From contig NZ_JACIEE010000003.1 of the NCBI RefSeq assembly GCF_014196765.1, forward strand, positions 186,001 through 250,000: 64,000 nucleotides of DNA. Direction: 5' to 3'. Positions 55,920-64,000 of this stretch are shown piece by piece. The translations under genes were made by a program, and so were the position numbers. This stretch comes from Mycoplana azooxidifex (GTDB taxonomy: Bacteria > Pseudomonadota > Alphaproteobacteria > Rhizobiales > Rhizobiaceae). Each line of letters starts with the position of its first letter. The first letter of the stretch is position 1. The notes under the pieces were generated by a model, which had not been told where the DNA came from, did not search any database, and was given only the letters and a program-made list of their open reading frames with translations.

Positions 55920-56831
55920 CTATTCCAGATACGGCGTCAGCACATCTTCGATCCATTTCATGAATGCGCGGACTCGGCGCGACAGGTTGCGCCGATGCGC
56001 TACGACGAGGGACACGGCAAGCGACCGGCGACGAAAGTCGGGTAGAATTTCCACCAGCGTTCCACTCTCCAAGTATCGGCCAATCCCAATAAGTGGGGCC
56101 TGAATCAGGCCAAGACCGGCGAGGGCAGCGGCTTCGTAGGTTTGTGCGCTGTTGACGTGCAGCGCACCTGGCAACTGAAGTGTCGCGTAGCTGTCGCCGT
56201 CCGGATATTCCCATCCATAGGGTCTTGCGCCCATCGTCGTCCCAAAGTGAATTGTCCGGTGTTCCTGACGCTGGAGATCTCCCAGCGATCGAGGGACGCC
56301 ATAGCGCGCAAGATAGGCGGGACTGGCAGCGTTGGCCATGCGCAACAGGCCCAATGGGTGGGCAATCAGCGTCTCGTCCCCAATGGGTCCAAGTCGCAAT
56401 ACACAGTCGAACCCCTCTTGAACCAGATCGACTTGCCGATCCGTGCTCGACACCTCCAGCTCCAACTCTGGATGAGTCGCCATGAAATCCGGTAATGCCG
56501 GCACGATCGTTGTCCGTGCCACCTCGGTCGGAAGATCGACGCGTAGACGCCCGCGAAGTGCCACGCGATCGCCTGCGAACATCGAGTGGAGATCGTCAAC
56601 GTCCGCGAGCAGATCGCGGGCACGTGCATGAAATACCCGTCCGTCTTCTGTCAACTGCACGCTACGCGTCGTCCGGTGCAAAAGCCTGACACCGACAACT
56701 TCCTCCAGCTTCCGGACTGCCGTTGAGGCCCTTCCTTTCTGGATGCCCAGGCTATCGGCTGCGCGGGTGAAGCTCCCCATTTCCGCTACCGTTATGAAAA
56801 TGAGGATGGGTTCGAGATTCTGCATTTTCAT
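55920..56831 (-). CDS. LysR-family regulator (first of two)
   Basis: A 303-residue LysR regulator: helix-turn-helix at about 19-40 (SFTRAADSLGIQKGRASTAVRKLEE) and a substrate-binding domain (LRGRLRVDLPTEVART, STDRQVDLVQEGFDCVLRLG). The codon composition is less GC-rich than the flanking core genes, which suggests acquisition by transfer. It diverges from a DoxX-like gene and an NmrA-like gene, the probable targets, across a spacer with an inverted repeat. A second ATG two codons inside is equally possible as start. Confidence 0.9.
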   Translation of the reverse strand: MKMQNLEPILIFITVAEMGSFTRAADSLGIQKGRASTAVRKLEEVVGVRLLHRTTRSVQLTEDGRVFHARARDLLADVDDLHSMFAGDRVALRGRLRVDLPTEVARTTIVPALPDFMATHPELELEVSSTDRQVDLVQEGFDCVLRLGPIGDETLIAHPLGLLRMANAASPAYLARYGVPRSLGDLQRQEHRTIHFGTTMGARPYGWEYPDGDSYATLQLPGALHVNSAQTYEAAALAGLGLIQAPLIGIGRYLESGTLVEILPDFRRRSLAVSLVVAHRRNLSRRVRAFMKWIEDVLTPYLE

Positions 56832-56841
56832 GCCTTGGTAT

Positions 56842-56861
56842 TGTTCACGCCCGAGAGAACA
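56842..56861. promoter_or_regulatory. Inverted repeat TGTTC-N10-GAACA in the LysR-DoxX spacer
   Basis: A perfect 5-bp inverted repeat (56842-56846 with 56857-56861) lies 11 bp from the LysR start, in the divergent control region. A TTTATCA direct repeat (about 56872-56889) lies on the other side. It is a plausible LysR binding site, but the fit to T-N11-A is only approximate. Confidence 0.35.
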
Positions 56862-56943
56862 GTGAGTTCATTTTATCAGCATTTATCATGTCTAGGAGGC
56901 ACAGTAAGCTCCGAATATGGGATCCCCAATCGGAGAACGACAA

Positions 56944-57366
56944 GTGTCCGAAACTATGAACCTGCATCAGGCGCCTGAAACTAAGACCTTGCATCGCGCC
57001 CTGTGGGCCGGCCGGATAATGAGCGCGTCTGTCGTTATCGCTCTGGTGGCAGACGGCGCCATTCAGCTTTTCGCACCGGCACAGATCGCAAGCATGTTGC
57101 AGGAAACGGGGTTCGCGATGGACATGACCCGTGTCGTGGGTCCGATCATACTCGCCTGCGCCATCCTTTACGCCATCCCGGCCACGGCCGTCCTCGGCGC
57201 GATCCTGGTGACGGGCTTTTTGGGAGGTGCCATCTGCGCCCATGTCCGCATTGGTGAGTTGGGGTCGGCGCCGGAAATCATTTCCCTTCTTCTGGGCACG
57301 ATGACATGGGGCGGCCTCTACGCGCGCGATCCCCGTATCCGGGCCATTCTGCCGCTCATCCGTTGA
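56944..57366 (+). CDS. DoxX-like small membrane protein
   Basis: A 140-residue integral membrane protein with four predicted helices (about 26-46, 66-86, 89-107 and 115-130) of the DoxX/DUF4267 type. The GTG at 56944 was chosen because GGAG lies 8 bases before it; an upstream ATG (56917) and an internal ATG (56956) are alternatives. Such proteins often accompany oxidoreductases or redox-stress genes, and here the next gene, 44 bp downstream, is an NmrA-like NAD(P)-binding protein. No biochemical function is known. Confidence 0.75.
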   Translation: MSETMNLHQAPETKTLHRALWAGRIMSASVVIALVADGAIQLFAPAQIASMLQETGFAMDMTRVVGPIILACAILYAIPATAVLGAILVTGFLGGAICAHVRIGELGSAPEIISLLLGTMTWGGLYARDPRIRAILPLIR

Positions 57367-57410
57367 ACCAACAGGGCAGTGCTCTGTCCCTCAAGATCAG
57401 GAGAAAACAC

Positions 57411-58283
57411 ATGTTTTTAGTAACGGGAATCACAGGAAAAGTGGGCGGCGCGGCGGCAAAACATCTACTGGCGCACGGCAAGAAAGTGCGCGCGCTCGTC
57501 CGCAATCGCGAGAAGGCGGCTAATTGGGCGAACCAGGGCGTGGAACTGGTGGACGGCGATTGGAATGACTCGGCAGCCATCACGCGTGCACTCGAAGACG
57601 TCGAAGGCGCGTTTGTCATGTTGCCGACCGTATGGGCACCCTCACCGGACTTCGCGGAAGCCAAGGGCGTGATCGCGAACTATGTCGAGGCGCTGACCAA
57701 AGCCGCGCCGCCGCGGGTGGTCGCGCTATCGTCGATGGGTGCGAACCGGACCAGTGGACTGGGGATGATCACGGCCCTGTCGCTTCTGGAGCAAGGATTT
57801 CGCGACCTGATATCGCCAATCGCATTTGTGCGCGCAGGTGGATTCTTCGAGAATTTCCTCTACGGCCTGCATGTCGCCCAAGGCGGTACGCTCCCCGTCT
57901 ATTACAACCCGACCAACCGCAAATCGACCATGGTCGCGACCGATGACATCGGCGCCGAAGTGGCGACGCTGCTGACCGGGCCGGCGTGGTCGGAGCATCG
58001 CGTTGTCGAGCTCGGCTCGATGGTCAGCGCGGATGAGGTCGCGGCTCAGTTAGGTGAAGTCATGCAGCGCGATATCAAGGCTTTCGCCGTCCCGCGGGCC
58101 GGGTGGGCGGCGGCGTTCGAGCAGTTCGGCATCCCCAAGGGCCAGACCGGAGCAGCCGAGGCGATGTTCGACAGCGTCAACGCGGGCTGGATGGATCTCG
58201 GCGTCCAGGGCACGGAGCACGTCGCGGGGACGACGCGCGCACGCGACGTCTTCGCGGCGGCCCAGCAGGCCGTCACGGCGTGA
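57411..58283 (+). CDS. NmrA-like NAD(P)-binding protein
   Basis: A 290-residue atypical SDR of the NmrA/quinone-oxidoreductase-like group. It begins MFLVTGITGKVGGAAAKHLL with the dinucleotide-binding glycines, and has a VRALVRN NADP-type loop, PPRVVALSSMGANR and IAFVRAGGFFENF. AGGAG before the ATG marks the start clearly. Family members sense NADP or reduce quinones. It is co-directional with the DoxX-like gene and probably controlled by the divergent LysR protein. Confidence 0.88.
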   Translation: MFLVTGITGKVGGAAAKHLLAHGKKVRALVRNREKAANWANQGVELVDGDWNDSAAITRALEDVEGAFVMLPTVWAPSPDFAEAKGVIANYVEALTKAAPPRVVALSSMGANRTSGLGMITALSLLEQGFRDLISPIAFVRAGGFFENFLYGLHVAQGGTLPVYYNPTNRKSTMVATDDIGAEVATLLTGPAWSEHRVVELGSMVSADEVAAQLGEVMQRDIKAFAVPRAGWAAAFEQFGIPKGQTGAAEAMFDSVNAGWMDLGVQGTEHVAGTTRARDVFAAAQQAVTA

Positions 58284-58460
58284 AGGTTCTTGCTTTGGGT
58301 GCAACGGGCGGAACGGGACGGCTGATCGTCCCGCGACGCTGTCGCAAAGGGCCATTCGGCGATTAAGGCTCCTATCGACGAGGGATGCCTCCGGGAACAC
58401 GCCGGCGCCTGGGCGGCGACCTTCAAGTTGACGGCAGCCGGCGGCGATTGGCGGCTCTGA
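58280..58460 (+). pseudogene. Frameshifted remnant of a second NmrA/SDR-type gene
   Basis: A GTG overlapping the previous stop codon opens MKVLALGATGGTGRLIV, a classic Rossmann start. The frame then leaves the family sequence (PRRCRKG) and stops at 58366. Removing one C from the GTCCCGCGAC run (about 58329-58338) restores LIV-RDAVAKGHSA, the expected continuation. The restored frame ends at 58458-58460 after about 40 unfamiliar residues, so most of the gene is missing as well. It is a decayed partner of the intact NmrA-like gene, perhaps a duplicate. Confidence 0.7.
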
Positions 58461-58543
58461 CGTAGCCGCCAAGAATGCAACGATCTGCGGGCATGTCAGA
58501 CTGCTGCCTCGCGTGATGAGCCCAGCCCAGCGCCGTTCGTGCT

Positions 58544-59437
58544 TCAGCGAGCGCCACCTGCAAGGTCAGGAGCGGGTTCGCAAAACTCGATCAGCAATTC
58601 GGTGAGAAGCCGTACCTTCCGGACAGGATGCTGACCTGGCGGGCGGATGACATGTACGCCTGCCGAAGGCGGCGGATGGCGTGTCATGACCGGAACAAGC
58701 GCGCCGGAGGCCCGATGTTCACGGGTGAGCCAATCGGGAAGATAGGCGATGCCGAGGCCTGCTACCGCGGCGGCGACGAGAGCTGTGCCATTGTCGGCCT
58801 TGAAGCGCCCCCGCGGGTGAACCGTGATGATCTTGTCGCCATCGGTCAGTTGCCAGGATTCCGTTCCCTGCATGAGGGCCTGATGAGCCGCTAGCTCGTC
58901 AGGCGTCTCAGGGGAACCGTGCGCTTCAATATAGTGCGGGCTCGCGACGAGCCTCCCATAGATCGGTCCGACGCGTCTTGCGATCAGGTTTGAATCCGGA
59001 AGATGGCCGATCCGGATCGCACAATCAAAACCCTCCGTGATGAGATCGACGAAGCGATCACTGTAGTCGGCGTGGATGTGGAGCTGCGGGTGGCGTCGCG
59101 CCATTTCCGCGAGCATGGGAGCAAAGTGGGTCAGCCCGAAGGAAAGCGGCACGGCTACGCGCAAGCGACCGCGAAGCTCACCGGCGGGCAGGATCGTTTC
59201 CCGGGCCACATCGATCTCGGCGCAGGCTCTGGCCGCGTAGTCTCGGAACATGACCCCCGCTTCCGTCAGAGCAGCGCCGCGGGTGGTTCGTGCAAGAAGC
59301 TGGACGCCAAGTTCCGCTTCGAGCCGGGAGAGCCGCCGGCTGACGATTGACTTGGAGACGCCGAGCCGGCGCGCAGCGGGCGAAACGCCCCCGGCATCGG
59401 CAACCTCCACGAATGTCTGCAGCTCTTCGATGTCCAA
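58544..59437 (-). CDS. LysR-family regulator (second of two)
   Basis: A 297-residue LysR protein of the CrgA-like group: MDIEELQTFVEVADAGGVSPAARRLGVSKSIVSRRLSRLE holds the helix-turn-helix (positions about 16-40), and DRFVDLITEGFDCAIRIG lies in the effector domain. The start is a TTG at 59435-59437; no ATG is available in frame nearby. It diverges from an isochorismatase-like hydrolase gene with a well-formed LysR box between them, so that gene is the likely target. Confidence 0.9.
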   Translation of the reverse strand: MDIEELQTFVEVADAGGVSPAARRLGVSKSIVSRRLSRLEAELGVQLLARTTRGAALTEAGVMFRDYAARACAEIDVARETILPAGELRGRLRVAVPLSFGLTHFAPMLAEMARRHPQLHIHADYSDRFVDLITEGFDCAIRIGHLPDSNLIARRVGPIYGRLVASPHYIEAHGSPETPDELAAHQALMQGTESWQLTDGDKIITVHPRGRFKADNGTALVAAAVAGLGIAYLPDWLTREHRASGALVPVMTRHPPPSAGVHVIRPPGQHPVRKVRLLTELLIEFCEPAPDLAGGAR

Positions 59438-59472
59438 ATCAGCGTTCCCCGTTTCGCGACACAGCGTAGCAC

Positions 59473-59495
59473 TTAAGACCGGTACCGCATCTTAA
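59473..59495. promoter_or_regulatory. LysR box TTAAGA-N11-TCTTAA
   Basis: A perfect 6-bp inverted repeat with an 11-base centre lies between the LysR gene and the divergent hydrolase gene, fitting the LysR T-N11-A rule and the expected position 36 bp upstream of the regulator's own start. Binding by the adjacent LysR protein is inferred. Confidence 0.55.
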
Positions 59496-59586
59496 ACGGG
59501 AATGACAATGTCTGCCCCGGCAGCGTCGCAATCGGCGCATGTCTCCCCGCAAACCAATCTACTCAAAACGACAGCATAAGGATTTA

Positions 59587-60243
59587 ATGATGACTTTTCG
59601 TAATGGCCTTGCTTCGCTTCTTCGTCCGGAAGACTCGGTACTCGTTCTGATCGACCACCAGCCCTACCAGCTCACCAACCTGAACAGCCATGACCCGCAT
59701 ATGGTGGTGAACAATTCAGCGGGCCTGGCAAAGGCGGCCAAGGCCTTCGGCGTGCCGACCATCCTGACCAGCGTGATCGCCGACCGGGGCGGCCTCATCT
59801 TCCCGCAGATCACCGATGTCTTTCCGGGCCAGGAAGTGATCGACCGGACGTACATCAACACCTGGGAAGACCAGAAGGTTGTCGATGCCGTCAAGGCTAC
59901 GGGGCGCAAGCAACTCATCATCGCAGGCCTTTTTACGGAGATCTGCGTCGCGATGCCGGCAATTCAGGCGGCCGGCGAAGGTTGGGACGTGACGGTCATC
60001 ACGGACGCCTGTGGCGGCGTGTCGGTCGAAGCCCATGAGGTGGCCATCCAGCGCATGATCGCGGCGGGCTGCAATATGATGACGTGGTTTGCACTTGTCG
60101 CCGAATGGCAACGAGACTACACGCGAACCAAGACCGTTCCCGCACTCGTGGAACTCCTCAAGGAGCATCTGGCCGGCAGCGGTATAGCCTACCTGTGGGA
60201 GCAGCAGTTGCTCAACACGCCGGTGCCGAGCAGCGCAGGCTGA
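59587..60243 (+). CDS. Isochorismatase-family (YcaC-like) hydrolase
   Basis: A 218-residue cysteine hydrolase of the isochorismatase superfamily. The catalytic aspartate lies in LVLIDHQPYQL, a lysine-containing DVKATGRKQLI region follows, and the nucleophilic cysteine is in TEICVAM (about 117-123). It resembles YcaC-type proteins of unknown substrate more than nicotinamidases. Start ATGATG is preceded by AAGGATT; either ATG could serve. It is monocistronic, divergent from a LysR gene and followed by a hairpin terminator. Confidence 0.88.
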   Translation: MMTFRNGLASLLRPEDSVLVLIDHQPYQLTNLNSHDPHMVVNNSAGLAKAAKAFGVPTILTSVIADRGGLIFPQITDVFPGQEVIDRTYINTWEDQKVVDAVKATGRKQLIIAGLFTEICVAMPAIQAAGEGWDVTVITDACGGVSVEAHEVAIQRMIAAGCNMMTWFALVAEWQRDYTRTKTVPALVELLKEHLAGSGIAYLWEQQLLNTPVPSSAG

Positions 60244-60250
60244 TCTGATC

Positions 60251-60281
60251 GGGGATGACGAGCCTCGTCATCCCCCTTCTA
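60251..60281 (+). terminator. Terminator after the isochorismatase-family gene
   Basis: GGGGATGACGA (60251-60261), GCC loop, TCGTCATCCCC (60265-60275): an 11-bp perfect stem 8 bp after the stop codon, followed by CCTTCTA. It is a strong hairpin with a weak T-run. Confidence 0.7.
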
Positions 60282-60344
60282 CAGGTAAGCCCAAAAGGGA
60301 GCGCGGCGAGGATGGCATTCTTCACCTGCGGCGGCTTTGCGTCG

Positions 60345-60905
60345 TCAGAACCCGAAGGACTGCTGGGCGGGCGCCGGCGGGGCGAAGGAGATGCCTTCCA
60401 GGGCCAGCATCCGCACCTTGGACGTCGCGCCGCCGGGAGCTGAAAAGCCGCCGACCTTGCCGCCGGCGGCCAGCACGCGGTGACACGGAATGATCAGGGC
60501 GACCGGGTTCTTCGCCATGGCCTGGCCGACGTCGCGCGCCGCCTCGGGCCCTGCGCCGAGTTCGCGGGCGAGCGCGCCATAAGTGGTGGTCCGGCCCCAT
60601 GGAACCTTGCGCGCGGCGGCGTAGACCGCCCTGAAGAAATCGTCCTGTCCGGAAAGATCGAGTGGTACTGCGGAGAAGTCCGCCGGCTCGCCGGCAAAAT
60701 AGCGCTGCACGGCCTCCACGGCTGCGGCCACAAATTGCGGCGGCTCGCCTGGCGCAGCACCGGGTGCGCGCCGCAACAGCAGGCGGCGGGTGGTCTCGGC
60801 ATCCTCGCCCGGAAGCTGGAACCGCGTCACGCCCGCAGCGTTCCAGGCGATCCCGCAGGGGCCGCCCGCGGTCTCGAAGATCAGGTAGCTGGACGAATCC
60901 GCCAT
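60345..60905 (-). CDS. ogt: Methylated-DNA-[protein]-cysteine S-methyltransferase
   Basis: A 186-residue suicide DNA repair protein that transfers O6-methylguanine alkyl groups to its own cysteine. The acceptor is C141 in IIPCHRVLAAGG; VPWGRTTTYGALAREL (about 101-116) is the helix-turn-helix before it. It lacks an Ada regulatory domain, so it is the Ogt-type repair enzyme. The ATG at 60903-60905 is the family start. Confidence 0.94.
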   Translation of the reverse strand: MADSSSYLIFETAGGPCGIAWNAAGVTRFQLPGEDAETTRRLLLRRAPGAAPGEPPQFVAAAVEAVQRYFAGEPADFSAVPLDLSGQDDFFRAVYAAARKVPWGRTTTYGALARELGAGPEAARDVGQAMAKNPVALIIPCHRVLAAGGKVGGFSAPGGATSKVRMLALEGISFAPPAPAQQSFGF

Positions 60906-61063
60906 GGCGCAGCCTCCCCTTCGCCTTTCCGGTCAGTCCAAAATCGTGTTTCCCGGGGCGAATTTCAACCCGTTTTCTGCCGACCCTGACCCAATTGCGG
61001 GGTTGCACCGATCGCGCGCAATCCGCATAAACCGCGGTCAGTGGAGAATGGCGAGGACACGAC

Positions 61064-62137
61064 ATGGAGCATTCGGAGATCACCATTGCCGGGGATACGC
61101 CCGGCATCGAATGGCGACTGCCCGTGCTGCGCTTTCGCGGCGACACGGACTCAGCACCCAAGGTCTATATGCAGGCGGCGCTGCATGCGAACGAGTTGCC
61201 GGGCACGGCGGTGCTGCATTTCCTCTGCGACAGGCTGCGGAAGGCAGAAGCCGAGGGCGCGCTCGCCGGCGATGTGACGATCGTTCCGCAGGCGAACCCG
61301 ATCGGCGCCGCGCAGGCCCATTTCGGCGAGATGCAGGGCCGGTTCGATCTCGCCTACCGCACCAATTTCAACCGTGATTTTCCGCTGGTCACGCTCGCCG
61401 AGCGCGGCGATCTGCTGGCGGATCTCGACCGGGAAACGGCCGTAAAGCGACTGAAGCGGACACTGCTGCACATGGCGCTCGGCGCCGAGCTGGTGCTGGA
61501 CCTGCATTGCGACGACGAATCCGTTCAGTATGCCTATATCGACGAGGCGTTCTGGCCGGAGGCTGCCGATCTCGCGGCCGCCCTGTCGATGCAGGCGGTC
61601 TTCCTCTCGGACGGCGAGAGCACGGCGTTCGAGGAGGCGGTCGGCCATGCCTTCAAGCGCCAGGACGACAGCCAATGCGCCAAGGTGCCGGGCAGGCTTG
61701 CCGTCACCGTCGAGCTGCGCGGGCGGCGCGACGTCTACCCGGACACCGCGAAGGCGGATGCGGACGGTCTGTTCCGATTCCTGGTCGCCCGCGGCGTCGT
61801 TCGCAGTGCCGAGGCGCCGGTACCGGCATTCACGGAGCTGGCGTTCACGGGGCCGGCGGTTCCGCTCGACAACATCGACATGGTGCGGGCACTGGAGCCG
61901 GGGACGGTGCTGTTTCACAAGGATATCGGCGACATCGTGGAAGCCGGCGAACTGCTGGCGACCATCATCACCCGCCCGGGGTTTGCCGACGGCATCTACG
62001 AGATGCGCGCCGAGCGAACCGGGCTGGTCGCCACCCGCACCTCGGACCGGTTCGTCCGCCGCGGCGACGACCTGATGAAGATCGTCTGCAAGGATCGGAT
62101 CCGCATCGACCGCGCGCCCGGCACGCTCGAGGATTGA
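61064..62137 (+). CDS. Succinylglutamate desuccinylase/aspartoacylase family zinc hydrolase
   Basis: A 357-residue M14-like zinc carboxypeptidase-fold protein. Zinc ligands are visible in LHANELPG (H41, E44) and DLHCDD; VELRGRRDV holds the conserved catalytic glutamate and arginine. The C-terminal 80 residues form a barrel-sandwich-like domain (PGTVLFHKDIGDIVEAGELLATI), as in rhizobial members. The substrate, probably an N-acyl amino acid, is unknown. The start ATG follows GAGGAC. It stands alone between ogt and the cardiolipin synthase gene. Confidence 0.88.
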   Translation: MEHSEITIAGDTPGIEWRLPVLRFRGDTDSAPKVYMQAALHANELPGTAVLHFLCDRLRKAEAEGALAGDVTIVPQANPIGAAQAHFGEMQGRFDLAYRTNFNRDFPLVTLAERGDLLADLDRETAVKRLKRTLLHMALGAELVLDLHCDDESVQYAYIDEAFWPEAADLAAALSMQAVFLSDGESTAFEEAVGHAFKRQDDSQCAKVPGRLAVTVELRGRRDVYPDTAKADADGLFRFLVARGVVRSAEAPVPAFTELAFTGPAVPLDNIDMVRALEPGTVLFHKDIGDIVEAGELLATIITRPGFADGIYEMRAERTGLVATRTSDRFVRRGDDLMKIVCKDRIRIDRAPGTLED

Positions 62138-62248
62138 ACAAATCCGGCAGGCAGCCGGTATTCCCCGCCAGGCGAAGTAAAGCCTTGAATCTGCGTGCAA
62201 TCCGTTCCGAAAGCCCATACTCGTTTTGCGGGATATGCGCTAAGGTGA

Positions 62249-63757
62249 ATGGAAGTCCCGTTCAACGATCAAGGGGTGCTCGACGAAAGCGGCATGCTGC
62301 AGACCTTCTCCGCCTATTGGCCACATGTTCTTATCGTGCTTTCGGTCGTGCTCGGCACGCCGGCTGCCATCCATGCCGCAATGACCAAGGACGAGGTGCG
62401 GGCGGCGATCGGCTGGGTCGGCGTCATCCTGCTTTCGCCGGTCATCGGGGCGGTGCTCTACTATGTCGTCGGCATCAACCGCATCCGCCGCAAGACGCTG
62501 ACGCTGCAGCGCGCCGGCGCCATCACCAGGAAGGGGCGGCACCATCCCGAGCGCCACGACGTGTCCGACGAGGCCGTGCATAGCCGCTATGGCGGTGCGC
62601 TTTCGGCGATGAAGCACCTGGGCGACAATGTCTCCCGGTTCTCGATGACCTCCGGCAACACGATAAGGATGCTGGAGACCGGCGATGCCGCCTATGCCGC
62701 CATGCTGGAGGCGATCCATGGCGCCAGGCGCAGCATCCTGCTCGAGACCTACATCTTCGATCGCGACGCCATGGGGCTGCGCTTTGCGGAGGCGCTTTCG
62801 GCGGCGGTTGCGCGCGGCGTCGAGGTCCATGTGCTGGTCGATGCGGTCGGGGCGCGCTATTCGACGCCCAGCATCATGCAGACGCTGCGCCAGGGGGGCG
62901 TTTCTGCGCGTGTCTTCAACGGCAACATCGTCATGGGCCTGCGGCTGCCCTACGCCAATCTGCGCACGCACCGGAAACTCCTGGTGGTCGACGGCGGCAC
63001 CGGCTTTATCGGCGGGCTGAACATCCGCGCCGCCTTCACAACCGAATGTTGCGGCGAAAATGTCGCCAGAGACACGCACTTCCGCGTGACGGGACCGGTC
63101 GTCGGCGACCTCTTTCACATAGCCTACGAGGACTGGCAATTCTCGGGCGGCGGCGCTCTCGACGGAGAGGCCTGGCATCTGGAGGTGCCGGTGGCTGCGC
63201 CGAACATGTCGCTTCTGGCGCGCGCGGTCGCCTCCGGGCCGGACAGGAACCTGGAGGCCAACCAGCGCATGCTGATGGGGGCGATCTCGATTGCCAAGAA
63301 CCACATCCGCATCATGTCGCCCTATTTTCTGCCCGAGCGGGACCTGATCAGCGCGCTCGCGACCGCGGCACGGCGGGGTGTGCACATCGACATCGTCGTG
63401 CCGGGCACCAACAACCTCAAGCTCGTCGATCTTGCCATGACCGCGCAGTTCGACCAGTTGCTGAAGGCGGGCTGCAGGATCTGGCGGGCGAGCGGAACGT
63501 TCAACCACTCCAAGCTCACGGTCGTCGACGGCGTCTGGTCCTATATCGGCTCCTCGAACCTCGATCCGCGGTCGCTGCGGCTGAACTTCGAGATCGACAT
63601 CGAGGTGTTCGACACGTTCTTCGCCGCGCAGATCGAGGAGAAGATCGGCCGCGTGCTGAAAACGGCAGAGCCCGTGGAATTGCAGGCACTGCGCGCCCGT
63701 CCGTTCTCGCGCAGGCTGGTCGAGCGGATCACCTGGCTCTGGTCGCCCTATCTCTAG
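62249..63757 (+). CDS. Cardiolipin synthase-like phospholipase D family protein
   Basis: A 502-residue Cls-type enzyme: two N-terminal membrane helices (about 22-40 and 50-72), then two HKD motifs, HRKLLVVDGGTGFIGG and HSKLTVVDGVWSYIGSSNLD, the catalytic repeats that transfer phosphatidyl groups. The ATG at 62249 follows AAGGTGA; an internal ATG at 62294 is less likely. It is followed by a convergent EEP-family gene. Together with pmtA this gives the window two phospholipid-synthesis genes. Confidence 0.92.
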   Translation: MEVPFNDQGVLDESGMLQTFSAYWPHVLIVLSVVLGTPAAIHAAMTKDEVRAAIGWVGVILLSPVIGAVLYYVVGINRIRRKTLTLQRAGAITRKGRHHPERHDVSDEAVHSRYGGALSAMKHLGDNVSRFSMTSGNTIRMLETGDAAYAAMLEAIHGARRSILLETYIFDRDAMGLRFAEALSAAVARGVEVHVLVDAVGARYSTPSIMQTLRQGGVSARVFNGNIVMGLRLPYANLRTHRKLLVVDGGTGFIGGLNIRAAFTTECCGENVARDTHFRVTGPVVGDLFHIAYEDWQFSGGGALDGEAWHLEVPVAAPNMSLLARAVASGPDRNLEANQRMLMGAISIAKNHIRIMSPYFLPERDLISALATAARRGVHIDIVVPGTNNLKLVDLAMTAQFDQLLKAGCRIWRASGTFNHSKLTVVDGVWSYIGSSNLDPRSLRLNFEIDIEVFDTFFAAQIEEKIGRVLKTAEPVELQALRARPFSRRLVERITWLWSPYL

Positions 63758-63787
63758 AAGCCCGGCAACCGGAGGTGTCTCACCAGC

Positions 63788-64000
63788 CTAGGACGAAACC
63801 ACCTTGCTCTTTGCCGGATCATAGCTGCGATAGGAGCGCTCCCAGATCGCCTGCAGGTCGATATGCGCCTTGATCGGCAGGTGGTCGGAAGCAATGCGGG
63901 CGAGCGGGCTGTCATGCACCTCCACCGCGGCCACGAGATCGTGGGGATGGCCGAGAACCCGGTCGAGCGCCAGCACGGGGAAGCGGGAGGGAAAGCTCGG
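63788..64000 (-). CDS. Endonuclease/exonuclease/phosphatase family protein, 3' part only
   Basis: The last 70 codons of a minus-strand gene whose beginning lies beyond the right edge. The visible part reads SFPSRFPVLALDRVLG, then VHDSPLARIASDHLPIKAHI, the end of the EEP fold with its final catalytic SDH. Rhizobial relatives of this end (with 'LALDR' and 'ASDHLP') are predicted metal-dependent phosphodiesterases. It is convergent with the cardiolipin synthase gene, 30 bp between stop codons. Confidence 0.82.
   Translation of the reverse strand, partial: PSFPSRFPVLALDRVLGHPHDLVAAVEVHDSPLARIASDHLPIKAHIDLQAIWERSYRSYDPAKSKVVSS

Overview
The window reads as chromosomal DNA of an alphaproteobacterium of the order Rhizobiales (Hyphomicrobiales), most likely Rhizobiaceae-like. 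The grounds are the high GC content, rhizobial gene neighbourhoods (hrcA/rph/rdgB/hemW; dnaA-rpsT; ubiE-ubiB; rsmI-yraN; dnaN followed by a Sinorhizobium-type pmtA), RIME-like palindromic repeats, and alphaproteobacterial regulatory sites: a GTTC-N7-GTTC SOS box, an Irr-type ICE motif, a PHO box and GANTC sites. The species cannot be named from sequence alone.

Layout. 0-7.3 kb: hrcA (cut by the left edge) diverges from rph, rdgB and hemW; dnaA and rpsT lie on the minus strand around a long AT-rich intergenic region. 7.3-27.2 kb: comM under a putative SOS box, cysK, a LysE exporter whose 3' end is repeated four times as a hairpin minisatellite, dps, a DMT exporter with an Lrp regulator, dut, prfC, a DUF1326-DUF2182 membrane pair, a GFA protein, a class II glutamine amidotransferase, coaBC, an ion channel, a PhyH-like oxygenase, ubiB, ubiE and mutM. 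Comparing this order with the usual rhizobial order suggests that the whole block is inverted. 27.2-35.6 kb: gshB, a cupin gene, a complete ugpBAEC glycerol-3-phosphate ABC operon behind a PHO box with an endonuclease/exonuclease/phosphatase-fold gene as its last member, then yraN and rsmI.

35.6-46.9 kb is mostly housekeeping: dnaN, pmtA, a histidine phosphatase, pyrF, a DUF1330 gene, an NDUFA9-like gene, a 50-residue secreted protein, uppP, an FzlA-like GST, queG, an epimerase, an RlpA-like protein and rsmB. 47.0-52.3 kb is an iron-type operon behind an ICE motif: imelysin (irpA), a di-haem c oxidoreductase, a second imelysin lipoprotein lacking the motif histidine, and a Tat-exported DUF1513 protein. 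This is the most attractive incompletely described system in the window. Then come a GNAT gene, a thioesterase-MTAN pair and guaA. 55.9-60.3 kb is an accessory-looking module: two LysR regulators, each divergent from a small enzyme gene, with a frameshifted NAD(P)-binding pseudogene between them. 60.3-64.0 kb holds ogt, a succinylglutamate desuccinylase-like gene, a cardiolipin synthase and the 3' end of another EEP-family gene.

Functional links. Phosphate scavenging (ugp with its PHO box) and membrane lipid synthesis (pmtA, cls) share the window. Iron handling appears as the ICE-irpA operon and dps. SOS and replication control appear as comM with its SOS box and dnaA with clustered CcrM sites. 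I recognised no tRNA, rRNA, CRISPR array, insertion sequence or prophage.
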